DNA of 64,000 nt from Mycobacterium terramassiliense (GCF_900157385.1 NZ_LT717701.1:536693-600692); one strand, 5' to 3'. Counted from the first letter of the stretch, positions 16,303-24,401 are shown. Notes: a model not told the origin generated them from the sequence alone. A program made the numbers and translations.

Positions 16303-17480
16303 CGGCGTCCGGGCCTTCCACTGCCCTGATTGGCGAATTGGTCCAGCACTCCTCGTACATCCGGCCCATGGGTCCGCCGCTGCAGGTAATGGGCCTCCGT
16401 GGTCGCCAGCTTGGCGTGGGAAAGCTGCTGCTGCGCCAACTCCGCCCCCATCGCGTCCCTGACGACACTGGCGACCGTGCGCCGGAACGCGTGCGGGGTC
16501 ACCCAGGAAAGGTCGTCGGGGAGCGCAGCCCGCAGCGCGCGCCGCATATTCGCCAATGACATCCAACCGCCCTCGCGGTTTGCGAACACGGGCCCGTCCA
16601 TTCCCGATTCACCGACCACCGATGCCAACGCGTCGACACCGAACCGAGGGAGAACCACCGTGTGCGGCGGGGCATCGCCCTTGCGAGAATCCTGCCGATG
16701 CAGAGGTTTACCAGCGATACGCCCATGGTCGACCAGGGTCCCGGTGATCGTCACCGTGGGTGGCTCGCCAAGGAGGTCCACATCTGCCCACTGCAACGCC
16801 AAGAGCTCGTTCGGCCGGGCGCCGGTCGCCGCCAGCAGGTCCACGAATGCGGGCAGCAGCCGCGCCGGCCGCGGACCTGGACCTTGCTTCTCGACGTAGG
16901 CCCGCGCCGCCGCGCGGACCCGCGCAAACTCGGCCGGCGTCGCAGCCCTAGCCGCCTTTCGTACTGTCTTGACAGTGCGAGCCTCGCGAATCGGGTTCAC
17001 CGACAACACGTCGTAGCGCACCGCCAACCCACACATTCCCGACAAAATCATCCGAAGGCGCTTCGCCTGAGTCGTCGACCCCATCGCCTGCAGACGGGCA
17101 TTTGCGCGGCTGGCCGGCAACTCAGTTATGCGCAGCGCACCCAGCTGCGCCGCCCCGTGAACCTTCCAAACCGCCCGATAGGCATCTGCCGTCTGCCGGC
17201 TGACTCCGTCCTCGGCCACCTTCGCCTCAATCCACAGATCGAACAACTCGGCCAGCGTCGTCCGATCGGTCACGACCTGACTCGTCAACGGCGACCGGCG
17301 CTGCACCAGGTGCCGCTGCAGCAACCGGCGCGCGTCCTCGACAGACCTGGCGCTGGACCGCTCCACACGACGCCGCCTACCATCCGCATCACGCACATAC
17401 GTCGAAGCGAAAAACCTTCCACCACTAGCCTTCTCGGTAATTCGACCATGCTCCCCAGGTCGCATACGCTGCCTAGGCAT
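16299..17480 (-). CDS. int: Tyrosine-family phage integrase
   Basis: 393 residues. An N-terminal arm-binding region (GRFFASTYVRDADGRRRRVE) and a core-binding SAM-like domain (about 75-170) precede the catalytic domain. Catalytic residues visible are Arg 222 (ATGARPNELLAL), Lys 267, His 330 and Arg 333 (HAFRRT), His 355 (LSHAKL) and the nucleophile Tyr 365 (EAHYL). It should catalyse recombination between attP and the tRNA-Arg 3' end. ATG 17480 overlaps the repressor stop by 8 bp; ATG 17465 is the alternative. The stop overlaps the DUF3800 start. Repressor, integrase and DUF3800 thus form one leftward operon. Confidence 0.94.
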   Translation of the reverse strand: MPRQRMRPGEHGRITEKASGGRFFASTYVRDADGRRRRVERSSARSVEDARRLLQRHLVQRRSPLTSQVVTDRTTLAELFDLWIEAKVAEDGVSRQTADAYRAVWKVHGAAQLGALRITELPASRANARLQAMGSTTQAKRLRMILSGMCGLAVRYDVLSVNPIREARTVKTVRKAARAATPAEFARVRAAARAYVEKQGPGPRPARLLPAFVDLLAATGARPNELLALQWADVDLLGEPPTVTITGTLVDHGRIAGKPLHRQDSRKGDAPPHTVVLPRFGVDALASVVGESGMDGPVFANREGGWMSLANMRRALRAALPDDLSWVTPHAFRRTVASVVRDAMGAELAQQQLSHAKLATTEAHYLQRRTHGPDVRGVLDQFANQGSGRPGRR

Positions 17481-18027
17481 CGTTGATGACACCGCCCGCC
17501 TCGTGGATCTCGGCGTTGAGCCGGCTAATCCGGGCAGCGACCTCGGTCCGGCGGCTTTCCAACGATGCCTTGAGCGCAGCGTCATAGCCGTACAGGCCAG
17601 CATTCACGTGCAAATGGGCCAGCTCCGCCATCAGGTCCGAGCGCTCGCGTACAGCGGCAATCAAACGCTCGCCGGCGGTCGGCGCGGCAGCAGGACTCGT
17701 TAGTGACGGGCCGATGCCGGTTGCCCACAAGTAGGCCACCCAGCTTGTACCGATGCGGCCAGGGATGATCTCAACCTGACCGGCTGGCAAATCCGGGTAG
17801 AGCAACACCATCGGCGGAACATCAAGCGCCGCAGCAAGAATCAGCAACTCGGCGATGTCCAAATTCTTCTTCCGGCCGCTTTCATAGTTTGCAATTTGCG
17901 CCCGACTGATCGGATAGCCGAGTTCCGCAGTCTTGTCCGCGAGCCATTGGGCGGAACGGCCGGCGCCCCGATGTTTCTTGATTGCGGCAGCGATCCGCGC
18001 ATGCAGGTCCGCATCCCATTGGCTCAT
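17473..18027 (-). CDS. XRE-family repressor
   Basis: 184 residues. An N-terminal Cro/CI-type HTH covers about 15-70: WLADKTAELGYPISRAQIAN as the helix-turn-helix, then YESGRKKNLDIAELLILAAA. The C-terminal half is helical and charged with no protease motif, so it is unlikely to self-cleave as lambda CI does. It is probably the immunity repressor of the element. ATG 18027 was chosen because TAATCT lies 8 bp upstream, suggesting a near-leaderless transcript. It is divergent from xis, with a shared 112-bp control region, and is co-transcribed with int. Confidence 0.85.
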   Translation of the reverse strand: MSQWDADLHARIAAAIKKHRGAGRSAQWLADKTAELGYPISRAQIANYESGRKKNLDIAELLILAAALDVPPMVLLYPDLPAGQVEIIPGRIGTSWVAYLWATGIGPSLTSPAAAPTAGERLIAAVRERSDLMAELAHLHVNAGLYGYDAALKASLESRRTEVAARISRLNAEIHEAGGVINDA

Positions 18028-18088
18028 AACGACACAGATTATCAGGTACTTGTGCGGATTCAACACGACGTGTAAGAATCTCTCATTA

Positions 18089-18104
18089 GGACACAAAACT
18101 GTCC
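18089..18104. promoter_or_regulatory. Candidate repressor operator
   Basis: GGACA-N6-TGTCC, a perfect inverted repeat, lies in the divergent region between the repressor and xis, 35 bp before the xis start. Its location suits control of the rightward early promoter by the XRE protein. Confidence 0.45.
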
Positions 18105-18139
18105 CAATCGAGTGTCAAATCTACACAGGAGGGTTCCTG

Positions 18140-18352
18140 ATGACCGAGATCCAAACCAGAACGCCGCCGACGCTGCACCCGGTCGAGTCTGTTATGGCCC
18201 GGCTGCACTTGGGCCGCTCGAAGGTTTTCGAATTGCTTGCCAGCGGGGAGCTTCGAAGCGTCAAAGTTGGTCGGCGACGGCTTGTTTCGGAGTCTGCGCT
18301 GTGCGAATTCATCGACAAGCTGGACGGCACAATCGGCGGGGATGCAGCCTGA
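18140..18352 (+). CDS. Excisionase-like HTH protein (Xis)
   Basis: 70 residues with a MerR/excisionase-type winged helix: VESVMARLHLGRSKVFELLA, then SGELRSVKVGRRRLVSESAL. This matches the excisionase DNA-binding family, which bends att DNA and turns integrase towards excision. A strong Shine-Dalgarno AGGAGGG (18127-18133) precedes ATG 18140. It is the first gene of the rightward operon, opposite the repressor. Confidence 0.85.
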   Translation: MTEIQTRTPPTLHPVESVMARLHLGRSKVFELLASGELRSVKVGRRRLVSESALCEFIDKLDGTIGGDAA

Positions 18353-18370
18353 TGACCACTCCGCAAAAGA

Positions 18371-18419
18371 CAGCGGCCCCCGCATGTCCAGGTGTTGGAG
18401 CACCTGGCGGAGGCCGCTG
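18371..18419 (+). promoter_or_regulatory. Nested RNA hairpin between xis and the next gene
   Basis: The outer arms CAGCGGCC (18371-18378) and GGCCGCTG (18412-18419) enclose inner arms CCAGGTG (18388-18394) and CACCTGG (18401-18407) with a 6-base loop. The structure lies in the 104-bp gap after xis, before a good ribosome site. Without a T-run it is not a standard terminator; an attenuator or structured leader is possible. Confidence 0.55.
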
Positions 18420-18456
18420 CAACCCATCCACTTACACCAGACAGGAAACCAACATC

Positions 18457-19134
18457 ATGCCACACGTCAACGACGTCCCGCTCCCCGAAGGCGCATCGCC
18501 AGGCAACGAAGGCTGTGCAGCGTGGGACGGCGCGTTCCGGGTGATCTACGGCATCGAGCGCAAGATCATCGATAGCGACTCCTGGGTGCAGACATCAGCC
18601 GTCCAGCTGCCAGACGGCACCCTCGACAGCGCGGAGGGGCCATCACGCTCCGATCCCGGCATCAGCGTCAACTCATCCTGGGAGAACTACCTCACCGGCT
18701 CGCAGGCCCGTCAACTCGCAGCCGCGATCATCGCCTCAGCCGACGAACTTGATACCTGGACGCGTGAGCGCCACGGGTGCCCGTTTTCCTGGTGCACCAC
18801 CAGGCCGCGCCACACCGATGACCAGGATCACTGGTCGGGAATCACCTACACGACTGCATCACTTCGCCACGGCGACCCTTACCACCTGGAGGGGGACAGG
18901 TCGCCGCTGACGGTTGGAGCAGGCGTCGCATATGTCGAGGGCCAAATGCCCGCGGTGGTAGTGCATCTCGACGGCGGCCAGTACGACTACGACCACGACG
19001 CTTTCCTCCGCCTCGACGAGGCCTACGAACTCCGGCGCGCACTCGACCAAGCAATCGACCACGCCACCGAGGCGTTCAGCCACATGTGCGACGAAATCGT
19101 CTCCGGCGCGCACACCCTGGGCGGTGACAAGTGA
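18457..19134 (+). CDS. Phage hypothetical protein, early operon
   Basis: 225 residues from ATG 18457, preceded by AGGAAACC. Features are a SSWENYLTGSQARQLAAAII segment with a predicted helix and HGCPFSWCTTRPRHTDDQDH, a Cys/His cluster that could bind metal. The C-terminal part is acidic (GGQYDYDHDAFLRLDEAYEL). An in-frame ATG at 18352 overlaps the xis stop, but its extra 35 residues would be encoded by the hairpin region and are low complexity. Similar proteins occur early in actinophage lysogeny modules; function unknown. Confidence 0.7.
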   Translation: MPHVNDVPLPEGASPGNEGCAAWDGAFRVIYGIERKIIDSDSWVQTSAVQLPDGTLDSAEGPSRSDPGISVNSSWENYLTGSQARQLAAAIIASADELDTWTRERHGCPFSWCTTRPRHTDDQDHWSGITYTTASLRHGDPYHLEGDRSPLTVGAGVAYVEGQMPAVVVHLDGGQYDYDHDAFLRLDEAYELRRALDQAIDHATEAFSHMCDEIVSGAHTLGGDK

Positions 19135-19376
19135 GCAGCCGGTCGCGCCAGCGCCGCCCGCGGCTGCGTCCTTGTGACCGCTGTGGTCGCCGGGGCCGCA
19201 GCCTCGCGGCAATGGCCGACTGGAATGTCATCGTCGAGTACGGGCTCATCACAGGCCTGCTGTGCCCGGCCTGCCAAACCCCAGAAGAAAACGTCGAGGC
19301 CGCGGTCAACGAAGCCACCCTCGACTACACGATGATCGGCGACCGGCTGGCCGGCAGACCCAAGGGGCTCTGCTAA
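19131..19376 (+). CDS. Small zinc-ribbon-like phage protein
   Basis: 81 residues. The Arg-rich start is followed by CDRCGRRG and, 35 residues on, CPAC, forming a four-Cys zinc ribbon. The rest is helical. The GTG start at 19131 overlaps the upstream TGA (GTGA), and its TAA overlaps the next ATG (TAATG). Probably a nucleic-acid- or protein-binding accessory factor; no closer assignment. Confidence 0.7.
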   Translation: MSSRSRQRRPRLRPCDRCGRRGRSLAAMADWNVIVEYGLITGLLCPACQTPEENVEAAVNEATLDYTMIGDRLAGRPKGLC

Positions 19377-19687
19377 TGGCGCAGTACGACATCGAATCCC
19401 GGTCGGTCGACTGGTACTCGGTCCACCTATTCGTGATTCCGGTGCTCGACGAGGCGGGGAGCTGGCCACTGGCCGGCTCCCCAGCCTGGCGCCAGCTCCC
19501 CGATGGCCATCCAGCCAAGCTCGCTGCCGTGCTCGACGGCGGCCGGCACTGGGCCCTACACGTCGATGTCGCTCAGGAGGCATTAGCCCAAGCCTCCCGA
19601 GCCATTTCAGCGGCCGCGGACTGGGCCGAGATCTCGCGCGACATCCGCCGCCGCAACGCGATCTACATTCCGAGGAGGTCGGCGTGA
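19376..19687 (+). CDS. DUF2742 phage protein
   Basis: 103 residues. RSVDWYSVHLFVIPVLDEAG, then SPAWRQLPDGHPAKLAAVLD and a late ADWAEISRDIRRRN match DUF2742, the family of the phiRv1/phiRv2 proteins that start with WWPVHEFV and carry TPAWCAL. Function is unknown, but the gene is a marker of mycobacterial prophage-like elements and normally precedes the replication-type P-loop gene, as here. ATG 19376 overlaps the previous stop; the end overlaps the next GTG start. Confidence 0.85.
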   Translation: MAQYDIESRSVDWYSVHLFVIPVLDEAGSWPLAGSPAWRQLPDGHPAKLAAVLDGGRHWALHVDVAQEALAQASRAISAAADWAEISRDIRRRNAIYIPRRSA

Positions 19688-21333
19688 CCGGCATTGAGTT
19701 CGAAGAGTTCTGGACGGCCTGGCCAATCCTGGCGCATATCCGTCAGTTCGCTCAGTCCCGGCGCCGCTGTCCGTGGGCGGTCCTCGGCGTGTCCATGGTC
19801 CGCGCCGCCGGCCTCATTCCGCCGGGGACCGCGCTGCCACCCCACGCCGGCGGCCGCGCCAGCCTCAACCTCTTCGTGGCGTTAACCGGCCCGAGCGGTG
19901 CGGGCAAAGGCACCAGCGAGGCTGCAGCGCGAGACGCGATCGCGTTGCGCTGGCACCACGGCGCAGTAGTCGACCTGCCCGAATTCCCAATCGGCTCCGG
20001 CGAGGGCATCGCCCGGACGTTCATGCCGCCCCCCATGGACAAAGACGGCCTGCCCGAGCGCGAACAGATCACCACCGCCATCTTCTCGGTGCCCGAAATC
20101 GACACCGCCGCGGGCCTCTTCTCCCGCTCGGGCAGCACGTTGGAGTCCGAGCTGCGCAAGGTCTTCAGCGGAGAGCAGCTGGGATTCACCAACGCCCAGG
20201 CCCACACCCGAACACGGGTGCCGGCACACACGTACCGCTGCGGACTCGTCGTCGGTGTGCAGCCTGGCCGGGCCGGCGCGCTGCTTGACGGCGCGGACGG
20301 TGGGACACCTCAGCGGTTCGTCTGGCTGCCCGTGCTGGATGCCGACATGCCCGACGAGCGTCCCGCCGAGCCCGCCCCCGTCGTGATCACTCAGCCGCGC
20401 TTCGCCGGCGACCTCACGGTGCCGAAGGTCGCGCGCGACGCCATCGACGCCCACCAACTCGCAATGCACCGCGGCACCGTCGACCCCCTCGACGGCCACA
20501 AGCTGCTGGTGCGGCTCAAGGTGGCGGCGGCGCTGATGGTCCTCGACGGCCGCGACGAGAAACCGGCCATCAACGATGAGGACTGGAACCTGGCCGGGGT
20601 GGTGATGGCGGTCTCCGATCACACCCGCGCGTGGGTCCAGCACGAGCGCACCAAGGCCGCCCAGCAAAACAACCGAGGCCGCGCGCTCGCCACGGCCGAA
20701 CGCGACGAGGTGATCTCAGATCGCAAACTCCAGCGGGCCAAGGAAGCCGTGCTGCGGTGGCTGGCAAGACAAGCCTCTGGTGAGACATTCGGCGCGGACC
20801 TTCGTAGGAAGCTGAAGGCCGACCTGCGCGACAACTTCTCAGCAGCCGTATCAGAGTTAGCTGATGAGGGCCGCATCATCGTTATCGAGACCGACAAGGG
20901 AAGCCGCTACCGTCTGGCGGCTGAAAGTACACCGTGTACCGAAAGTACACCCCTATATCCGCAGGTCAATGGCGGTGTACCCAAAGTACACGGTGTACCC
21001 CCTGTTGCCGCCACAGCCGCCGATTCTCCCAGCTCGCCGCGATCCGACGCCTCAGCCCAGTCCGACAGCCCGACCGGCGAGCCCACCCTCACAACCGCGG
21101 AGGAACCAATGAATCAACCCCGCCCAAAGGTTTGCCAGCGCTGCAACGTCGAGCTGCCGTTGGCCGCGGCCGGACCGTTCTGCGACGACTGCGACGGCCC
21201 ACCGGCCCGGCCACCAGCCGCCCGGAAAGCACCAGAAACCACCCTCCGGGTCGTGCATAACGGCACCAACGATCGCGGCCTCCCGCGCGCACCGAGCAAA
21301 AGACCAGACGCTACCCGGGACGTGGGAACGTGA
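19684..21333 (+). CDS. Phage P-loop replication-type protein
   Basis: 549 residues. A Walker A motif GPSGAGKG is at about 69-76 in LFVALTGPSGAGKGTSEAAA, with SVPEID as a possible Walker B at about 135-140. A later helical region may form a winged helix (AVLRWLARQASGETFGADLR). The C-terminal 150 residues are disordered, encode the GTACAC repeats and end with a CQRCN/CDDC zinc ribbon. It resembles the ATPase found beside DUF2742 in phiRv1 (Rv1582c). A helicase or primase-loader role in element replication is inferred. GTG start in a GTGA overlap. Confidence 0.72.
   Translation: MTGIEFEEFWTAWPILAHIRQFAQSRRRCPWAVLGVSMVRAAGLIPPGTALPPHAGGRASLNLFVALTGPSGAGKGTSEAAARDAIALRWHHGAVVDLPEFPIGSGEGIARTFMPPPMDKDGLPEREQITTAIFSVPEIDTAAGLFSRSGSTLESELRKVFSGEQLGFTNAQAHTRTRVPAHTYRCGLVVGVQPGRAGALLDGADGGTPQRFVWLPVLDADMPDERPAEPAPVVITQPRFAGDLTVPKVARDAIDAHQLAMHRGTVDPLDGHKLLVRLKVAAALMVLDGRDEKPAINDEDWNLAGVVMAVSDHTRAWVQHERTKAAQQNNRGRALATAERDEVISDRKLQRAKEAVLRWLARQASGETFGADLRRKLKADLRDNFSAAVSELADEGRIIVIETDKGSRYRLAAESTPCTESTPLYPQVNGGVPKVHGVPPVAATAADSPSSPRSDASAQSDSPTGEPTLTTAEEPMNQPRPKVCQRCNVELPLAAAGPFCDDCDGPPARPPAARKAPETTLRVVHNGTNDRGLPRAPSKRPDATRDVGT
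20923..20998. repeat. Six GTACAC/GTGTAC iteron-like units
   Basis: Three GTACAC (20927, 20945, 20986) and three GTGTAC (20934, 20975, 20993) occur within 76 bp, often as facing pairs such as AAAGTACACCGTGTACC and AAAGTACACGGTGTACC. They lie inside the C-terminal coding part of the P-loop protein. A cluster of paired sites within a replication gene suggests an origin or autoregulatory site. Confidence 0.6.
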
Positions 21334-21635
21334 CCCTCGACAACCTGCTCTCGGTCATCGGCGGCGCACCCGCACTACCCGGCGCACGCTGCCGCGGCCG
21401 GCATCACCTCTTCGATGACGCCGGGCCCGGTGAGGACCCCGAAGCCGTCGAGCAGCGCCACAATCAGGCGCTGGGGCTGTGCTCCCGGTGTCCGGCCGCT
21501 GACCGCTGCCGCGCCTGGTTCAGCACGCTGCCGGCGCGGCAACGCCCCCTCGGCGTCGTCGCCGGCCGCGTCAACACGCCGCGACCCGTCGGCCGGCCTC
21601 GTCAGACCCAGGCCGCGGCGGAGGTGACTTCGTGA
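21330..21635 (+). CDS. Phage WhiB-family iron-sulfur regulator
   Basis: 101 residues with the four-Cys WhiB pattern: Cys 21 in GARCRG, then CSRCP and DRC (C-x29-C-x2-C-x5-C). The WhiB GVWGG turn is replaced by GVVAGR. The four Cys should hold a [4Fe-4S] cluster and the protein should bind the sigma factor's region 4. Phage WhiB proteins such as that of TM4 can dominate host WhiB2 and block superinfection. GTG start overlaps the previous stop by GTGA. Confidence 0.82.
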   Translation: MTLDNLLSVIGGAPALPGARCRGRHHLFDDAGPGEDPEAVEQRHNQALGLCSRCPAADRCRAWFSTLPARQRPLGVVAGRVNTPRPVGRPRQTQAAAEVTS

Positions 21636-21844
21636 GGACGCCGCGACCCGTGCGCACCGCCTACGAAACCGCGCTCGACGTCGCCTGCAGTAACTGTCGC
21701 GCCGAGCCCGGCCAGTGGTGCACCCGCGACGACGGGATGCCCAAGCGGATCCCCTGCGTCGCGCGCCTCGCCGCGGCCGGCGCGACAGACCAGGGCCACC
21801 CACATAACTTCGACGAACCCCGAACCACGGAAGGAACGCCATGA
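21632..21844 (+). CDS. Small zinc-finger-like phage protein
   Basis: 70 residues. VACSNCRAEPGQWCTRDDG, then PCVARL gives a C-x2-C-x7-C-x10-C pattern seen in short mycobacterial and phage zinc-binding proteins. The GTG start is in a GTGA overlap and the stop overlaps the next ATG (ATGA). Function unknown. Confidence 0.7.
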   Translation: MRTPRPVRTAYETALDVACSNCRAEPGQWCTRDDGMPKRIPCVARLAAAGATDQGHPHNFDEPRTTEGTP

Positions 21845-22113
21845 CCACGATGCCACCAACGACTCTCGGCCTCGCTGATCAGGCCCGCGCTGCGCGCCTC
21901 GCCTTGGCGGTGCTCGACGGCGACGGAGACAGATACGACGCTGCCGTGGCCGACGCGCTCGGCCGGGGCCCTGAGCTGATCTATGCACTGGTCCGCAACT
22001 GGATCATGGCGCTGATCGAACACCAAGGGAAAGCCCGAGCTCGAGACCGCGTCGTGCAGATCCTCGCTGGCATCGTCGAGCACTACGAAGAGCTTGGGGA
22101 GCCCCGATCATGA
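21841..22113 (+). CDS. Phage hypothetical protein (90 aa)
   Basis: 90 residues, mostly alpha-helical (QARAARLALAVLDGDGDRYD, then a second helix LIYALVRNWIMALIEHQGKA). It is soluble with no recognised motif. It belongs to the coupled early operon with ATGA overlaps at both ends. Not recognised beyond that. Confidence 0.65.
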   Translation: MTTMPPTTLGLADQARAARLALAVLDGDGDRYDAAVADALGRGPELIYALVRNWIMALIEHQGKARARDRVVQILAGIVEHYEELGEPRS

Positions 22114-22433
22114 CCAAGCCGAGGCGCCGACTGCGCAACAGGTCAGGCCCACCCCCAGCCGAACCGGCTGAGGCACAGCAATTGTCGGCCCTCCGGGCGG
22201 CCGCGCTCGGGCTGCTGCTTGCCGGCCTCACCGGTGACGGCGCGCGCGTCGGTGTCGAAACCGGGCGGATCATCGCGGCCGGCGAGAAGGTGACAGCGGC
22301 CGTGATCGGGTTCTTGACCGCGCATGCCGCCGAGGCCTACACCAACAAGTACGGGAGCCAGGAGGCCGCGATCGACGCGGTCAGCACCGAGCTGGACGCC
22401 GCCGTGCTCGCAGCTAGCGAGAGACAGCTATGA
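22110..22433 (+). CDS. Phage hypothetical protein (107 aa)
   Basis: 107 residues. A basic, Pro-rich start is followed by an Ala/Leu-rich helical body (LSALRAAALGLLLAGLTGDG) that is weakly hydrophobic but not a clear membrane span. ATGA overlaps at both ends place it in the early operon. No function recognised. Confidence 0.65.
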   Translation: MTKPRRRLRNRSGPPPAEPAEAQQLSALRAAALGLLLAGLTGDGARVGVETGRIIAAGEKVTAAVIGFLTAHAAEAYTNKYGSQEAAIDAVSTELDAAVLAASERQL

Positions 22434-22606
22434 GCAGCCACCGGAAGCTCCCAATCACCGAGTCGCCGCTACCCGAATCACAAACCATCGGAATCGACGC
22501 GCCGCGACCAGTCATCGTGCGCAACTGTCCAGACTGCGGCCGGACAATCGGGCCCATGCCGCCGTCCGACGTGGTGTGTCCCCGGTCTGACGGGCTGACG
22601 TCATGA
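22430..22606 (+). CDS. Phage micro-protein with zinc-ribbon motif (58 aa)
   Basis: 58 residues from ATG 22430, overlapping the previous stop (ATGA); its own stop overlaps the next ATG (ATGA at 22603-22606). NCPDCGRTIGPMPPSDVVCP supplies three Cys of a small zinc ribbon. The two coupled overlaps are the main evidence that so short a frame is translated. Confidence 0.65.
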   Translation: MSSHRKLPITESPLPESQTIGIDAPRPVIVRNCPDCGRTIGPMPPSDVVCPRSDGLTS

Positions 22607-22812
22607 AGCTGAGCTGTCATCAATGCGGTCGTGAGCTCGACGCCGACGACCGCGCGGGCTGGGCGGCGTGGCCCTTCAGGGGTCATGTCCGGATTCGACT
22701 GGGCACCATACGGATCACCGCCACACCGGACGAGGCTTTCCAGCTGGCCAGCGAGCTCGTCGACGCGATCGACACACTCCGCGGCGCCCGCGAGGTGCCT
22801 AGTGGCCGCTGA
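22603..22812 (+). CDS. Phage hypothetical protein (69 aa)
   Basis: 69 residues starting MKLSCHQCGRELDADDRAGW, with one CxxC, a beta-rich centre (HVRIRLGTIRITATPDEAF) and a helical end. It may share a zinc site with a partner. Its stop lies 8 bp inside the next gene, continuing the overlap chain. Confidence 0.65.
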   Translation: MKLSCHQCGRELDADDRAGWAAWPFRGHVRIRLGTIRITATPDEAFQLASELVDAIDTLRGAREVPSGR

Positions 22813-23194
22813 CATCCGCTACGGCGACGGCATCACGATCAGCGTCGCCGCAGCAGCCGTCATGGTCGAAGTGATCGGCCTGGCCGAGAAACTGCTGGCC
22901 CGGCAGAACGGTCAGCCCCTTTCACCGAGATTGCAGGCGATGCGAAACGACTTGACGGACTGCGTTGCTCGCGCCGCCGCTAACGCCGACGTCAGCACCA
23001 ACGAGGTGACGGCCCGAGCTGTCCTAGCCTTCGAGAAGGACACCACCGCTGCAGCTGAGGCCCTCGGGATCAGCCCTAGTGGTGTCCGCTGGGCCTGCCG
23101 GGCAGGTCGGCTCGGCAGGAAAGTCGGCGACCGCTGGCTGATCAGCGATCAGGAGATTGCAATGTACAAGCAGCAGACTCAGGGAGTGTCCTGA
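22802..23194 (+). CDS. HTH-containing phage protein
   Basis: 130 residues from GTG 22802. A hydrophobic helix (VAAAAVMVEVIGLAEKLLA) is followed by a C-terminal helix-turn-helix of the MerR/excisionase type: TAAAEALGISPSGVRWACRA, then GRLGRKVGDRWLISDQEIAM. It is a likely DNA-binding regulator of the element's later genes. It overlaps the previous gene by 11 bp and ends 1 bp before the next start. Confidence 0.7.
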   Translation: MAADIRYGDGITISVAAAAVMVEVIGLAEKLLARQNGQPLSPRLQAMRNDLTDCVARAAANADVSTNEVTARAVLAFEKDTTAAAEALGISPSGVRWACRAGRLGRKVGDRWLISDQEIAMYKQQTQGVS

Positions 23195-23195
23195 A

Positions 23196-23834
23196 ATGCC
23201 GAAAATGACTGATACGCAACGACAACTCCAAGAAGACCTCGACGTGCGGCTGGTCGCAGCCGCGATAGAGGACGGCCGCATCAGCGCCGCCAACGCACCG
23301 AACTGGGTGCTAGCCATGAGGGCCGACCGCGTCCAGGCGCGCGGGATGCTGGCCGCCTTGACACCGATTCCGGGCAAGGACTTGGTGCATGAGATGGCTG
23401 AGGAACGTCGCTCTGGCACCGACGCTTCAGCAGGCGGTGTCGGCGTTACCGATGCGCACAACGCGGTCATGGGCTTCCTACGCGGCACCCCGCCGCCAAC
23501 ACGGCGCACACCGCGACCAGCAGTGCAGGCTTCCGCCACTCAAGCACCCGCCGCCCCGGCGCCCGTCGACGACCTCGGTCTGCCGATCCCGCAGGCATCG
23601 CAGCCGGTGCGCATCCGGCAGGGCACCCCGGTCGAGCAGTGGACACCGCAGCAGCAGGCCGACTGGTTCCAACGGCAACTCGGGCCGGCGTTCCACCCGG
23701 GCACCCAACCGCCGCCGCCGGCCGACGGCTGGTACCACCCCAGCCCCAACGATCACTGCGAGTTTGTCCAAAACGCCGACGGCACCGGCGGTTGGCGTGA
23801 AAAACCCGACTACCGCCCGCACAACTGGGACTAG
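23196..23834 (+). CDS. Phage hypothetical protein, Pro-rich C-terminus
   Basis: 212 residues. The N-terminal motif RLVAAAIEDGRISAANAPNW, followed by MLAALTPIPG, resembles the helical scaffold-like tail of phage Mu-type protease/scaffold proteins (VDAAIAxGKIxPAxxxxW). A Pro/Ala/Gln-rich linker and an aromatic end (GWYHPSPNDHCEFVQNADG) follow. It could be a remnant of a head-assembly gene, but that is a weak guess. AGGGAG at 23181 serves ATG 23196. Confidence 0.55.
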   Translation: MPKMTDTQRQLQEDLDVRLVAAAIEDGRISAANAPNWVLAMRADRVQARGMLAALTPIPGKDLVHEMAEERRSGTDASAGGVGVTDAHNAVMGFLRGTPPPTRRTPRPAVQASATQAPAAPAPVDDLGLPIPQASQPVRIRQGTPVEQWTPQQQADWFQRQLGPAFHPGTQPPPPADGWYHPSPNDHCEFVQNADGTGGWREKPDYRPHNWD

Positions 23835-23848
23835 GAGGAGCACAGTCG

Positions 23849-24274
23849 ATGCTCGCAAATGCGCCGACAAACGAGCCGATGGGCATCACCGGAGACTGGA
23901 AGCCAAGATTCCGGGTCACCGCGGCACTCGTCATCGCCCACGATCAGCAAGGGCGCCTTCGCCACTGCTACCGCGATTCGCTGCTCGGCTGGCTCAGCGA
24001 CGAGCAGGCCGCGCACTTCGTGACCCACAACCTCGTCGAGCGAATCGAGGAAAGCCCTGACGTGCCGACAATGCCGGCCGCCGAAACGGTCGCGAATTGC
24101 GTTGTGGCGCTCGACAATCTGGGAATCAGAGTCGCGGCCGGCGACCCGACCGCGCGCCAGGCCCTCCGCGACGCCGGCCACCGGTTCGCCAACGACGTCG
24201 TCGCCGCCGCCGTCAAACAACGCAAAGCCTCCAAACCCGACCTGGACGAAGAATTCGACGAAATCACCATGTGA
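23849..24274 (+). CDS. Phage hypothetical protein (141 aa)
   Basis: 141 residues. The central RFRVTAALVIAHDQQGRLRH and YRDSLLGWLSDEQAAHFVTH look like a mixed alpha/beta domain. The C-terminus is helical and charged (KQRKASKPDLDEEFDEITM). AGGAGG lies 13 bp before ATG 23849, an independent strong ribosome site after the chain of coupled genes. Function not recognised. The 127 bp that follow hold no frame I can support. Confidence 0.6.
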   Translation: MLANAPTNEPMGITGDWKPRFRVTAALVIAHDQQGRLRHCYRDSLLGWLSDEQAAHFVTHNLVERIEESPDVPTMPAAETVANCVVALDNLGIRVAAGDPTARQALRDAGHRFANDVVAAAVKQRKASKPDLDEEFDEITM

Positions 24275-24401
24275 ACTGCCCCAGACATCCCGCACAGGCA
24301 GCTGAAAAGAACTGCCCTACCCGATATTCGGCGCCGCCGGAGAAACAGACTCCGACGCGACCGGCCGGGACTCTAACCAGACAAGAAAGAGGAGCAAGCC
24401 A

